Assembly (NCBI RefSeq): GCF_004214895.1
Contig: NZ_CP035952.1
Location: 1,498,501 to 1,562,500, forward strand
DNA length: 64,000 bases
Direction of reading: 5' to 3'
DNA from: Pseudomonas tructae
GTDB lineage: Bacteria; Pseudomonadota; Gammaproteobacteria; Pseudomonadales; Pseudomonadaceae
In this document: piece by piece, positions 46,342 through 56,600 of the stretch
How positions within the stretch are numbered: position 1 is the first letter of the stretch
Layout: each line of letters opens with the position of its first letter
Translations under genes and position numbers: made by a program
Notes under the pieces: generated by a model
The model's database searches: none
The model's input: only the letters and a program-made list of their open reading frames with translations
Told to the model about the DNA's origin: nothing

Positions 46342-48147
46342 TTACCCAGTAGGAGCGGGCTGAACCAACGCCACCAACGTCCAACCGGGCCCCGGCTTGA
46401 GCACGCTGTCTGGTCCGAACACGTGCACCCAGCCACTGCCATCCCGGGCAAACAGCATGTTTGCCCGGTCTCCATGCAGCGCTTGGTAATCCGCCCAGGC
46501 AAAGCCATCAGTGAGGTTGGTGCTGTACAGCTCGGCGCCCTTGTGCAGCATTGCAGCCAACTGCCCATAGGTCAGCGGCTGGCTCCCCAGCGTCTGCCCG
46601 CGGTGTTCGTCGCTGGCCCGGTGCTTGTCGCTGCGCTTGGCCTCCAGGCCACTGGCCAGGACGAACAGCCGCTGCGCCCCAAAGTCATGACGAAAGCGCG
46701 TGCAGGCCAGGGTATTGAGCTCTCCAGCGGGTGACAGGCCCAGCAGATGGCCCAGGCCGACCAGGTCCAGGTGAGCATCGGCATGTTGCGAGGCAGGGTG
46801 GCCGAAATAGGTCGGCAACCCCTCCATGCGTGCGGCGCGGATGTTTTCCCAGCTGGAGTCGGCCAGCAGCACCCGGCAGTCGAGTTGCTGCAGCGCCTTG
46901 GCTATGGCCCGGGCCGGCGGGTTGGCGCCGATGATCAGAAAGCCGCTGGGCGCCGGTTCCGCAACCTTGAGCAGGCGTGCCAAGGGGCGTGAGGTGGCGC
47001 TCTGCAATACCACGGTACCAATGATCACGGCGAAGGTCAGCGGCACCAGCAACAGGGCGCCTTGATGCCCGGCCTCGTGCAGGCGAATGGCAAAAATTGC
47101 CGACACCGCTGCGGCAACGATGCCGCGTGGGGCGATCCAGGCGAGCAGGGCGCGTTCGCGCCAGTTCAATTGCGAGCCGAAGGTCGACAGCGCGACGTTC
47201 AGCGGCCGGGCAATGAACTGGATGATCAGCAGCAAGGCCAGCACCGCGGGACCCAGGCCGATCAGGGCGTCGAGGTCCAGGCGCGCCGCCAGGAGGATGA
47301 ACAGCCCACTGATCAGCAGCACGCTGAGGTTTTCCTTGAAATGCAGGATTTGCCGCACATCCACGCCCTTCATGTTGGCCAGCCACATGCCCATCAGGGT
47401 GACCGCCAGCAGTCCCGATTCGTGCATCACCTGGTTGGCGGCAATGAAAATCCCCAGCACTGCTGCCAGCGAGGCCAGGTTGTGCAAATACTCCGGCAGC
47501 CACTGGTGGCGCATGACCTGGCCGAGCAGCCAGCCACCGGCGACACCAAAAGCACTGCCGCAGACAATCACCCCGGCAAAGGTCAGCAGGCTATGGCTCA
47601 AGCCATCCCCAGCGGCGCTGGCAATGATGAAGCTGTAAACCACCACCGCCAGCAGGGCGCCGATCGGGTCGATGACGATGCCTTCCCAGCGCAGGATGTT
47701 GGCAATCGTCGCTTTGGGCCGCACCACCCGCAGCATCGGGATGATCACGGTCGGCCCGGTGACCAGGGTCAGGGTGCCGAACAGGGTAGCCAGCATCCAG
47801 TCGAACCCCAGCAGCCAATGGGTCGCCAGGGTGATCACCAACCAGGTCGACAGCGCGCCGAGGGTGACCATGCGCTGCACCACGCTGCCGATGTCTTGCC
47901 ATTGCGACAGGTGCAGGGTCAGGCTGCCTTCGAACAGGACCAGCGCCACTGCCAGCGACACCAGCGGCATCAGCAGCGGGCCGAACAGTGTTTGTGGGTC
48001 GAGCCAGCCCAGCACGGGGCCGGCGAGAATGCCGCTGAGCAGCAGGAACAGGATCGCCGGTAGCTTCAGGCGCCAGGCCAGCCATTGGCAGCACAACGCC
48101 GCCAGCCCTATCCCGCCAAATGCCAGCAATATCTGTTGTTCGTTCAT
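46342..48147 (-). CDS. Cation/proton antiporter with TrkA-N domain
   Basis: The 601-residue CPA-type antiporter has about 12 membrane helices in residues 1-390 (GILAGPVLGW; VTGPTVIIPMLRVVRP; EGIVIDPIGALLAVV). A cytoplasmic TrkA-N Rossmann domain follows (GFLIIGANPPARAIAKAL), with a further C-terminal domain. The ion (Na+ or K+) cannot be told from sequence. The C-terminal nucleotide-binding part suggests gating by NAD(H) or a similar ligand. It is divergent from xerD. Confidence 0.9.
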   Translation of the reverse strand: MNEQQILLAFGGIGLAALCCQWLAWRLKLPAILFLLLSGILAGPVLGWLDPQTLFGPLLMPLVSLAVALVLFEGSLTLHLSQWQDIGSVVQRMVTLGALSTWLVITLATHWLLGFDWMLATLFGTLTLVTGPTVIIPMLRVVRPKATIANILRWEGIVIDPIGALLAVVVYSFIIASAAGDGLSHSLLTFAGVIVCGSAFGVAGGWLLGQVMRHQWLPEYLHNLASLAAVLGIFIAANQVMHESGLLAVTLMGMWLANMKGVDVRQILHFKENLSVLLISGLFILLAARLDLDALIGLGPAVLALLLIIQFIARPLNVALSTFGSQLNWRERALLAWIAPRGIVAAAVSAIFAIRLHEAGHQGALLLVPLTFAVIIGTVVLQSATSRPLARLLKVAEPAPSGFLIIGANPPARAIAKALQQLDCRVLLADSSWENIRAARMEGLPTYFGHPASQHADAHLDLVGLGHLLGLSPAGELNTLACTRFRHDFGAQRLFVLASGLEAKRSDKHRASDEHRGQTLGSQPLTYGQLAAMLHKGAELYSTNLTDGFAWADYQALHGDRANMLFARDGSGWVHVFGPDSVLKPGPGWTLVALVQPAPTG

Positions 48148-48223
48148 TCGGGCTCCCTATGCTGGCAGTGTTATGGAAGACTAGCGGCAATTTTTCGTTT
48201 ACGTCGCCTGCCGCAGAGGTGTC

Positions 48224-49120
48224 ATGCCCGCTATCGAACATCCGCTTATTGATCAGTTCCTCGATGCCCTGTGGCTGGAAAAGGGCCTGGCTGATAACAC
48301 CCGCGACTCCTACCGCAGTGACCTGGCACTGTTCAATGGCTGGCTCAAGGAGCAGGGCGTCGAGCTGCCCAGTGCCGGGCGCGAACTGATCCTCGATCAC
48401 CTGGCCTGGCGCCTGGCGCAGGGCTACAAGCCGCGCTCGACGGCACGTTTCCTCTCGGGGGTGCGCGGCTTCTATCGCTACCTGCTGAGGGAAAAGCTGA
48501 TCGCGGTCGATCCGACCCTGCAGGTCGAGATGCCGCAATTGGGTCGGCCGCTGCCCAAATCCCTGTCGGAGGCTGACGTCGAGGCACTGTTGCTGGCACC
48601 GGACCTGAGTGAGCCGATTGGCCAGCGCGACCGGGCCATGCTCGAGGTGCTGTACGCCTGTGGCCTGCGCGTGACCGAACTGGTCAGCCTGACCCTGGAC
48701 CAGGTCAACCTGCGCCAGGGCGTGCTGCGGGTGATGGGCAAGGGCAGCAAGGAGCGCCTGGTGCCCATGGGTGAAGAGGCGGTGGTATGGATCGAGCGTT
48801 ACCTGCGTGATGGTCGCAACGAGCTGCTGGGTGGGCGTCCCAGTGATGTGCTGTTTCCCAGCCAGCGCGGCGAACAGATGACCCGCCAGACCTTCTGGCA
48901 CCGCATCAAGCACCAGGCGCTGGTGGCCGGTATCGACAAGAGCCTGTCGCCGCATACCCTGCGCCATGCCTTTGCCACCCATCTGCTCAACCACGGTGCC
49001 GACCTGCGGGTGGTGCAGATGCTGCTGGGCCACAGCGACCTGTCGACCACGCAGATCTACACCCATGTGGCGCGGGCACGGCTGCAAGAGTTGCATGCGC
49101 AGCATCATCCGCGGGGATAA
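48224..49120 (+). CDS. xerD: Site-specific tyrosine recombinase XerD
   Basis: XerD resolves chromosome dimers at dif together with XerC. The 298-residue protein has an N-terminal SAM-like core-binding domain and a C-terminal catalytic domain with Arg in ACGLRVTEL, HTLRHAFATHLL, GHSDLSTTQ and the nucleophilic Tyr in QIYTHV. The start is the ATG at 48224 after GAGGTG. In related genomes dsbC is next; here an orphan gene lies between. Confidence 0.97.
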   Translation: MPAIEHPLIDQFLDALWLEKGLADNTRDSYRSDLALFNGWLKEQGVELPSAGRELILDHLAWRLAQGYKPRSTARFLSGVRGFYRYLLREKLIAVDPTLQVEMPQLGRPLPKSLSEADVEALLLAPDLSEPIGQRDRAMLEVLYACGLRVTELVSLTLDQVNLRQGVLRVMGKGSKERLVPMGEEAVVWIERYLRDGRNELLGGRPSDVLFPSQRGEQMTRQTFWHRIKHQALVAGIDKSLSPHTLRHAFATHLLNHGADLRVVQMLLGHSDLSTTQIYTHVARARLQELHAQHHPRG

Positions 49121-49147
49121 ACGACGATTTCTGACAGAATATTTGCA

Positions 49148-49882
49148 ATGAGATTTGTAATGTCGAGTTCTCATCACTCTAGGCGATTGCAGATGCACGT
49201 AAGTAATGTGTCCACTCCAGATTCCTTTCCCAGAACAGATCAGACCTCGTTGAGATCGACCCATTATGATCGCAACGATGGTATTGCGCTTGGTTCGATG
49301 CCGACTGCCGATGGCGTGACTGAGCAACTGGACGCGCTACTCGGGGATCGACACTCGTTGGTATTTGTTGGTTATTCAGCATTGGGGTATGCCGATTTGC
49401 CGGGTATGCGACAGAAAGCTCAGGCGATCATCGAGAAGGCTCTAGCTGAACATCCGGAAGGTATCAATGTGGTCATTGGCGCTACCAAAGATGGTATCGG
49501 TGAGATCTACGAGTTGGTACAGGACAAGGCCGACCTGAAGGAAAAGGTAACTTTGCTCGGCATCGTTTCTGCGGCGGCGCGGGAGTGGGGGGTAGCGATT
49601 GAAGAAGAAAACGTGGCCTTTGTTGAGGATCCTGGCAATACCTGGCAGGTAAAAAGTGCGGAGGGGTATTCCTACACACTTTACCCTGCCCAGAAAAACG
49701 GCGAGTTGCTGGCTATGGGAGGCGGAGCGGTTGCACTGGAAGAACTGGAGCAGGCGAGGGCGCTGGGGCTTGAAGTGAACATCTTTGAGTTTGCTGCTGA
49801 CCCACAGAAACTGCAGGCCAAACTCAAACCCGGGCAATCCCAGATTGAGTTGATGCCGGTCTGCAGTCAGTACTTTCCCTAG
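49148..49882 (+). CDS. Orphan protein with Rossmann/SLOG-like core; function unknown
   Basis: I do not recognise this family. The frame gives up to 244 residues from the ATG at 49148; other starts are at 49160 and 49193 (MHVSNVSTPD, with AGGCG upstream), and none has a strong Shine-Dalgarno site. The first 40 residues are polar and Ser/Thr-rich. The middle alternates strand and helix (LVFVGYSALGY ... INVVIGATKDGIGEIYELVQ ... VTLLGIVSAA), reminiscent of SLOG/LOG nucleotide-binding folds; this is inference from pattern. The DNA is visibly more AT-rich than its neighbours, and the gene interrupts the usual xerD-dsbC adjacency. Both suggest horizontal acquisition. No signal peptide or membrane helix is seen. 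Confidence 0.7.
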   Translation: MRFVMSSSHHSRRLQMHVSNVSTPDSFPRTDQTSLRSTHYDRNDGIALGSMPTADGVTEQLDALLGDRHSLVFVGYSALGYADLPGMRQKAQAIIEKALAEHPEGINVVIGATKDGIGEIYELVQDKADLKEKVTLLGIVSAAAREWGVAIEEENVAFVEDPGNTWQVKSAEGYSYTLYPAQKNGELLAMGGGAVALEELEQARALGLEVNIFEFAADPQKLQAKLKPGQSQIELMPVCSQYFP

Positions 49883-50042
49883 AAACCGGGTTGCGCAGGA
49901 TTGTGCTTGACGGGCGCGTCATGGTCGGCCATGGCTGACCTTCTGTGTTAGGCTTGACCGGTTTGCACCGAGGGCCGCAATGACACCCCGTTTTCAGTAC
50001 GGGCGTGCTGCATCCGGCCCCTGTCCGCCCTCAGGAGTTCCC

Positions 50043-50771
50043 ATGCGCGTGACCCAGATTTTCGCCGCCGCCGCCCTGGCGCTGGTCAGTACCTTTGCCG
50101 CTGCCACCGACAACGCCGAGCAGGCGATCCGCAAGACCCTGCAGTCCCTTGAGCTGGGCGTGCCGGTCGACAGCGTTGCCAGCAGCCCGCTCAACGGCCT
50201 GTATGAAGTCAAGCTCGAAGGCGGTCGGGTGCTGTACGCCAGTGGTGACGGCCAGTTCGTCATGCAGGGCTACCTGTTCCAGATCCAGGACGGCAAGCCG
50301 GTCAACCTGACCGAGAAAACCGAACGGCAGGCCATCGCCAAGACCATCAATGCCATTCCAGCGGCCGAGATGGTGGTTTATCCTGCCAAGGGCGAAACCA
50401 AGTCGCACATCACCGTGTTTACCGACACCACCTGCCCGTACTGCCACAAGCTGCACGCCGAAGTACCGGAGCTCAACCGTCGCGGTATCGAAGTGCGCTA
50501 CGTTGCCTTCCCGCGCCAGGGCCTGGGCTCGCCGGGTGACGAGCAGTTGCAGGCGGTCTGGTGCTCGAGCGACCGCAAGGCGGCGCTGGACAAAATGGTC
50601 GACGGCAAGGAAATCAAGGCTGCCAAGTGCGCCAACCCGGTCGGCAAGCAGTTCGCCCTGGGCCAGTCGATCGGCGTCAATGGCACGCCGGCCATCGTCC
50701 TGGAAAACGGCCAGGTGATTCCGGGCTACCAGCCGGCGCCGCAAGTGGCCAAGCTGGCCCTGGCCAAGTAA
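50043..50771 (+). CDS. dsbC: Thiol:disulfide isomerase DsbC
   Basis: This is a periplasmic disulfide isomerase and chaperone of 242 residues. The start at 50043 (MRVTQIFAAAALALVSTFAAA) is chosen because it opens a proper signal peptide. An N-terminal dimerisation domain precedes a thioredoxin fold with active site TTCPYCHKLH; the second Cys pair (VWCSS, AAKCANP) is also present. It is upstream of hom in the conserved order. Confidence 0.96.
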   Translation: MRVTQIFAAAALALVSTFAAATDNAEQAIRKTLQSLELGVPVDSVASSPLNGLYEVKLEGGRVLYASGDGQFVMQGYLFQIQDGKPVNLTEKTERQAIAKTINAIPAAEMVVYPAKGETKSHITVFTDTTCPYCHKLHAEVPELNRRGIEVRYVAFPRQGLGSPGDEQLQAVWCSSDRKAALDKMVDGKEIKAAKCANPVGKQFALGQSIGVNGTPAIVLENGQVIPGYQPAPQVAKLALAK

Positions 50772-50849
50772 TTCAATCGCAAGCCGTTGCCTTGGGTAAC
50801 GGCAGTTTCACGATCGGCTGCCAGCCGGTCGTTTCATGGGGAGTTCACA

Positions 50850-52154
50850 GTGAAACCGGTCAAAGTAGGCATCTGTGGGTTGGGGACCGTCGGTGGCGGT
50901 ACCTTCAATGTACTTCAGCGTAACGCCGAGGAGATCGCCCGCCGTGCCGGGCGTGGTATTGAAGTGGCACAGATTGCCATGCGTTCGCCAAACCCGAATT
51001 GCCAGATTACCGGTACCCCCATTACCGCTGATGTGTTCGAGGTTGCCACGAACCCGGAAATCGACATTGTCATCGAGCTGGTCGGCGGCTACACCATCGC
51101 CCGTGAACTGGTGCTCAAGGCCATCGACAACGGCAAGCACGTGGTCACCGCCAACAAGGCGCTGATTGCCGTGCACGGCAATGAAATCTTCGCCAAGGCC
51201 CGCGAGAAGGGTGTCATCGTCGCGTTCGAAGCGGCTGTGGCCGGCGGTATCCCGGTGATCAAGGCGATCCGTGAAGGTCTTTCGGCCAACCGGATCAACT
51301 GGGTGGCCGGAATCATCAACGGCACCGGCAACTTCATCCTTACCGAAATGCGCGAAAAAGGCCGTGCGTTCCCCGACGTGCTGGCCGAAGCCCAGGCCCT
51401 GGGTTACGCCGAAGCCGACCCGACCTTCGACGTCGAAGGCATCGATGCCGCGCACAAGCTGACCATCCTGGCGTCCATCGCCTTTGGTATCCCGCTGCAG
51501 TTCGACAAGGCCTACACCGAAGGCATCACCCAGCTGACCACTGCGGATGTGAACTACGCCGAAGCGCTCGGCTACCGCATCAAGCACCTGGGCGTAGCCC
51601 GCAGCACGGCCAATGGCATCGAGCTGCGCGTGCACCCGACGCTGATCCCGGCCGACCGCCTGATTGCCAACGTCAATGGCGTGATGAACGCGGTGATGGT
51701 CAACGGTGATGCGGCCGGCTCCACCCTGTTCTACGGCGCCGGTGCCGGCATGGAGCCGACTGCTTCGTCGGTGGTGGCCGACCTGGTCGACGTGGTCCGC
51801 GCCATGACCTCCGATCCGGAGAACCGCGTGCCGCACCTGGCCTTCCAGCCGGACTCGCTGTCGGCCCACCCGATCCTGCCGATCGAAGCCTGCGAAAGCG
51901 CCTACTACCTGCGTATCCAGGCCAAGGACCACCCGGGCGTGCTGGCCCAGGTGGCGAGCATCCTCTCCGAGCGCGGTATCAACATCGAGTCGATCATGCA
52001 GAAGGAAGTCGAGGAACAGGACGGCCTGGTGCCAATGATCCTGCTCACTCACCGAGTGATCGAGCAGCGCATGAACGACGCCATCACCGCCCTGGAAGCT
52101 TTGCAGGATGTGGTCGGCAACGTGGTGCGTATCCGCGTCGAACAACTCAACTGA
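50850..52154 (+). CDS. hom: Homoserine dehydrogenase
   Basis: Hom reduces aspartate semialdehyde to homoserine for Thr and Met synthesis. The 434-residue protein starts at the GTG at 50850 (encoding MKPVKVGICGLGTVG) after GGGGAG. It has an N-terminal NAD(P)-binding domain, a catalytic domain (AGIINGTGNFILTEM; EADPTFDVEGIDAAHK) and a C-terminal ACT domain (YYLRIQAKDHPGVLAQVASI) for threonine feedback. It lies 29 bases before thrC. Confidence 0.97.
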   Translation: MKPVKVGICGLGTVGGGTFNVLQRNAEEIARRAGRGIEVAQIAMRSPNPNCQITGTPITADVFEVATNPEIDIVIELVGGYTIARELVLKAIDNGKHVVTANKALIAVHGNEIFAKAREKGVIVAFEAAVAGGIPVIKAIREGLSANRINWVAGIINGTGNFILTEMREKGRAFPDVLAEAQALGYAEADPTFDVEGIDAAHKLTILASIAFGIPLQFDKAYTEGITQLTTADVNYAEALGYRIKHLGVARSTANGIELRVHPTLIPADRLIANVNGVMNAVMVNGDAAGSTLFYGAGAGMEPTASSVVADLVDVVRAMTSDPENRVPHLAFQPDSLSAHPILPIEACESAYYLRIQAKDHPGVLAQVASILSERGINIESIMQKEVEEQDGLVPMILLTHRVIEQRMNDAITALEALQDVVGNVVRIRVEQLN

Positions 52155-52183
52155 GCCGTCTTTTGCGTTAGAGGATTTAGGTC

Positions 52184-53593
52184 ATGCGTTACATCAGTAC
52201 CCGCGGCCAGGCACCGGCCCTGAATTTTGAAGACGTGCTGCTGGCAGGTCTTGCCAGCGACGGCGGCCTGTACGTGCCGGAAAACCTGCCGCGTTTCACC
52301 CAGGAAGAAATCGCCTCCTGGGCCGGCCTGCCGTACCACGAGCTGGCCTTCCGGGTGATGCGCCCGTTCGTCACCGGCAGCATCAAAGATGCCGACTTCA
52401 AGAAGATTCTTGAAGAAACCTACGGCGAGTTCGCCCACGCCGCGGTCGCGCCGCTGCGTCAGCTGGGCAGCAACGAGTGGGTCATGGAACTGTTCCACGG
52501 CCCGACGCTTGCGTTCAAGGATTTTGCCCTGCAACTGCTTGGCCGTCTGCTCGACCATGTGCTGGCCAAGCGTGGCGAGCGCGTGGTGATCATCGGCGCC
52601 ACCAGCGGTGACACCGGTTCTGCGGCCATCGAAGGCTGCCGCCGTTGCGACAACGTCGACATCTTCATTCTTCACCCGCACCAGCGTGTGTCGGAAGTTC
52701 AGCGCCGGCAGATGACCACGATCTTCGGCGAGAACATCCACAACATCGCCATCGAAGGCAACTTCGACGACTGTCAGGAAATGGTCAAGGCCAGCTTCGC
52801 TGACCAGGGCTTCCTCAAGGGCACTCGCCTGGTGGCGGTGAACTCGATCAACTGGGCGCGGATCATGGCCCAGATCGTCTACTACTTCCATGCGGCCCTG
52901 CAGCTGGGCGGCCCGGCGCGCTCGGTGGCGTTCTCGGTGCCGACCGGCAACTTCGGCGACATCTTTGCCGGCTACCTGGCACGCAACATGGGCCTGCCGA
53001 TCAGCCAGCTGATCGTCGCCACCAACCGCAACGACATCCTGCACCGCTTCATGAGCGGCAACCAGTACGTCAAGCAAACCCTGCACGCGACCCTGTCGCC
53101 GTCCATGGACATCATGGTCTCGTCGAACTTCGAACGTCTGCTGTTCGACCTGCACGGTCGCAATGGCGCGGCGATCGCCGGGCTGATGGACAACTTCAAG
53201 CAGGGTGGCGGCTTCAGTGTCGAGCAGGATCGCTGGACCGAAGCACGCAAGCTGTTCGACTCGCTGGCGGTAGATGACGCGCAAACCTGCGAAACCATCG
53301 CCGAAGTCTTCGCCCAGACGGGCGAGGTGCTCGACCCGCACACTGCGATCGGCGTCAAGGCCGCCCGCGAGTGCCGCCGTAGCCTGGATACGCCGATGGT
53401 GGTGCTGGGCACCGCGCACCCGGTCAAGTTCCCGGAAGCTGTGGAAAAGGCCGGTGTCGGCAAGGCCCTGGAGCTGCCCGCACACCTGAGCGATCTGTTC
53501 AGCCGTGACGAGAAATGCACGGTGCTGGCCAATGACCTGAAAGCCGTTCAGGCCTTTGTCAGCCAGCATGGCAATCGTGGCAAGCCGCTCTGA
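52184..53593 (+). CDS. thrC: Threonine synthase
   Basis: ThrC converts O-phosphohomoserine to threonine. The 469-residue PLP enzyme opens with MRYISTRGQAPALNFEDVLL, has the PLP Lys in LAFKDFALQLL, and shows GATSGDTGSAAIEGC and VPTGNFGDIFAGY. It forms an operon with hom and is followed by a terminator. Confidence 0.97.
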   Translation: MRYISTRGQAPALNFEDVLLAGLASDGGLYVPENLPRFTQEEIASWAGLPYHELAFRVMRPFVTGSIKDADFKKILEETYGEFAHAAVAPLRQLGSNEWVMELFHGPTLAFKDFALQLLGRLLDHVLAKRGERVVIIGATSGDTGSAAIEGCRRCDNVDIFILHPHQRVSEVQRRQMTTIFGENIHNIAIEGNFDDCQEMVKASFADQGFLKGTRLVAVNSINWARIMAQIVYYFHAALQLGGPARSVAFSVPTGNFGDIFAGYLARNMGLPISQLIVATNRNDILHRFMSGNQYVKQTLHATLSPSMDIMVSSNFERLLFDLHGRNGAAIAGLMDNFKQGGGFSVEQDRWTEARKLFDSLAVDDAQTCETIAEVFAQTGEVLDPHTAIGVKAARECRRSLDTPMVVLGTAHPVKFPEAVEKAGVGKALELPAHLSDLFSRDEKCTVLANDLKAVQAFVSQHGNRGKPL

Positions 53594-53612
53594 TCGACTG
53601 ATCGGCACCCAT

Positions 53613-53639
53613 AAAGCCCGTCCCTGACGGGCTTTTTTG
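53613..53639 (+). terminator. Terminator after thrC
   Basis: AAAGCCCGTC, loop CCT, GACGGGCTTT followed by more T residues: a Rho-independent terminator 20 bases after the thrC stop. Confidence 0.95.
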
Positions 53640-53683
53640 TTTCTACACTGGCATTGGTTTGCAGCAACGGATCAGGGGTATCA

Positions 53684-56600
53684 ATGAGCACAGGACGTCG
53701 TCGCGCAGCAGGGCTGTTATGGGTCTGTTTGCTGGGACTCTGTATGGGGCAAGGCGCCCAGGCCGCGCAGAGCCTGTCCTTTACCCTGGCGCCGCCGTTC
53801 ATGGCGCTCGAGCCTCTGCCCTTGACCCGTGCGCAGCAGCAGTGGCTGGGCACGGCGCGGGTGTTGCGGGTGGGGATCTCCTTTGCCGATTACGAGCCGG
53901 TGGATATCACCATTGACCGTAATCGCTACCAGGGCATCAGTGCCGACTACCTGAGCCTGATCGTCGAGCGCTTGGGGGTGAAAACCCAGGTGCAGGCTTT
54001 CGCCAAGCGAGAGCAAGCCATCGACGCCTTGCAGCGCGGGCAGATCGATGTGCTGACCAGTGCCAATGGCTTCGAGCGCAGCGTACCGGGCCTGGCGTTC
54101 TCCGACGATTACATCCCGGACCGCTCGATGGTGGTGGTGCGCGGTGGTGCGCCACTGCCGCCGCCGACATTGGCCGGGATGAAGCTGGTCCTGCTCGACG
54201 GTTACGCTGACACCCGGGTGATACAGCGTGTCTACCCCGACAGCCAAGTGTTGCTGGCACCCAATCTCAGCAGCGCCCTGGAGGCACTGAATCAGGGTGA
54301 GGCCGATGCATTTATCGGCAACGAAATCATCATCCGCGCCTTCAATGCCTTGCGGCCCTACCTGGGCTTGCAGGTGGTCGGCCCCAGCGCCTTGCCGCCG
54401 ATCGGCTTCGCCTTTGCCATGCGTGCTGAAGACCGGCTGCTGCAGGCGATGTTCAACGATGCCCTGGCCAGTCTCGATGAGGCGGTGCGGCATGAGATTC
54501 TGGGGCGCTGGACCTCCGGGCTGGGCTCGGATGTGGCCCATCGGCGGGTCGAGTTGACCCTGGCCGAGCGCGAGTGGATTGCCAGCCATCCGGCGATTAC
54601 CGTGGTGAGCAGTCAGTACCCACCCTATCTGTTCCGCAATCGCCAGGGTGACTGGGTTGGCCTCAACAGTGACGTGCTGGCGACCATCGCGCAGATGACT
54701 GGATTGAAATTCGTCTATGCCCCGTCTACCTCGATTGTCCAGGGCCTGGACATGCTCAAGAGCGGCCAGGCGCAGATGAGCACCACCCTGAGCGAATCTC
54801 CGGAGCGCCGCGAGTTTCTCGATTTCACCCACTCCATAGGCGGGCAGAGCTGGGTATTCATCGTGCGTCAGCCACAGCTGGGCCTGACATCCCTGGACGA
54901 ACTGGCCGGCCAGACCCTGGCGTTGCCGGCGCAACACGCCTTGGAAAGCACCATCCGCCAGGACCACCCCGGCATTCGCCTGTTGTCGGTGGACTCCCTG
55001 GAACAGGCGCGGGACAAGGTGCGCAGCGGCGAGGCCATGGCCACCATTGACAGCGAAATTGGCGCCTACAGCGTGGTCGGCAATGACCCTGTGCTCAAGG
55101 TTGGGCGCGGGGTGGAGGGCAAGTGGGCGCCGGACCGTTTTTCGGTGCGCCGCGATTTGCCGCAGTTGCAGAGCATTCTCAATAAAGCCCTGGAAGCCTT
55201 CCCGGTCGCCGAACTGCGCACGGTGCGCATGAAGTGGCTGGGCGCACTGGCCCCCCCTGCGCCGGCCTGGCAACGGATCCCGCGCTGGGTTTACTGGGCG
55301 GCGGCCGCAGCGCTGCTGTTTGGTTTGCTGTCGCTGATCTGGAGCAGCCGTTTGCGCGCGCAGATCCGCCAGCGGCAAGTGGCCGAACAGGCGCTCAACG
55401 ACCAGCTGGCGTTCAAGCGCGCCTTGCTCGACGGCATTCCCAATCCGATCTATGTCCGTGACTTGCAGGGACGCCTGATCACTTGCAACAAGAGCTATGA
55501 AGCGGTCTTCGCGTTAAAGCTGGAAGACGTCAAGGGCCGCCGTCTGACCGATATCGAGGTAATTCCCGCAGAGCTGGCAAAACAGCTGCACGGCGATTAC
55601 CTCGAGCTGCTCAAAGACCCCAAGCCGGTTTTCATCGATCGGCGAGTCGATTTCCACGGTCAGCGCTTCGATGCCTATCAGTGGACCGTACCGTTCTACA
55701 GTGCCGATGGCCAGTTGCAAGGTTTGCTGGGCGGCTGGATCGACATCACCGAGCGCAAGCAACTGGAAGCGGCGCTGGTCCAGGCGCGTCGCCAGGCTGA
55801 GCAGGCCAACCAGGCCAAGAGCGCTTTCCTGGCCACCATGAGCCACGAAATCCGTACGCCCATGGCCGTGATTATCGGCCTGCTGGAACTTGAGCGGGAA
55901 ACCACCCTGGCACGGGGGCAGCAACCTTCGCCAGGGCTGGAGACCGCTCACCAATCAGCCCGCGAGCTGATTGCCCTGATTGGCGACAGTCTCGACCTGG
56001 CCCGCATCGAGGCGGGCAGCCTGGACCTTGAGCCACAGGCGCGAGCGCTCAAGCCCTTTCTCAATGCCATCATCGAACAGTTTCACGTCCAAGCACTGGG
56101 GCAGGGCTTGGGCCTGAAGCTGCAGTTGGCCAGTGACGCCGAAGGGGTGTACTGGTTTGACCCGGTGCGCTTGCGCCAGGTGCTGGTCAACCTGCTGGGC
56201 AACGCCTTGAAGTTTACCCACGCGGGTGGGGTGGAGCTGCAGGTCAGCCGCAGCGGTCGCGATGACCTGCAGGGTGTCGGCCTCAGGCTGTGCGTGCGCG
56301 ACACCGGTATTGGCATCAGTGCCCAGCAGCAGCGCGAGCTGTTTCAGCCATTTGTCCAGGCAGATTCTGCGGCCGAGTATGGCGGCTCGGGCCTGGGCCT
56401 GAGCATTTGCCGGCAGTTGGTCGAGTTGATGGGCGGTAGCATCAGCCTGCGCAGTGAGCTGGGCAAAGGCACTGAGGTCAGTGTCGAGCTGAAGCTGGAG
56501 TACGTGGCGGCGCAACCCGAGCCGAGCGTCAGCGCGCCGAGGCGCAGCAGCGGCCCGGCGCGGCGGATCCTGGTGGTCGATGACCTCTCTGCCAGTCGCC

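Noticed and set aside
48224..49882. xerD plus the orphan gene as an integrase-borne mobile element
   Set aside because: xerD is the housekeeping recombinase in its normal context, and no att repeats or other mobile genes flank the orphan.
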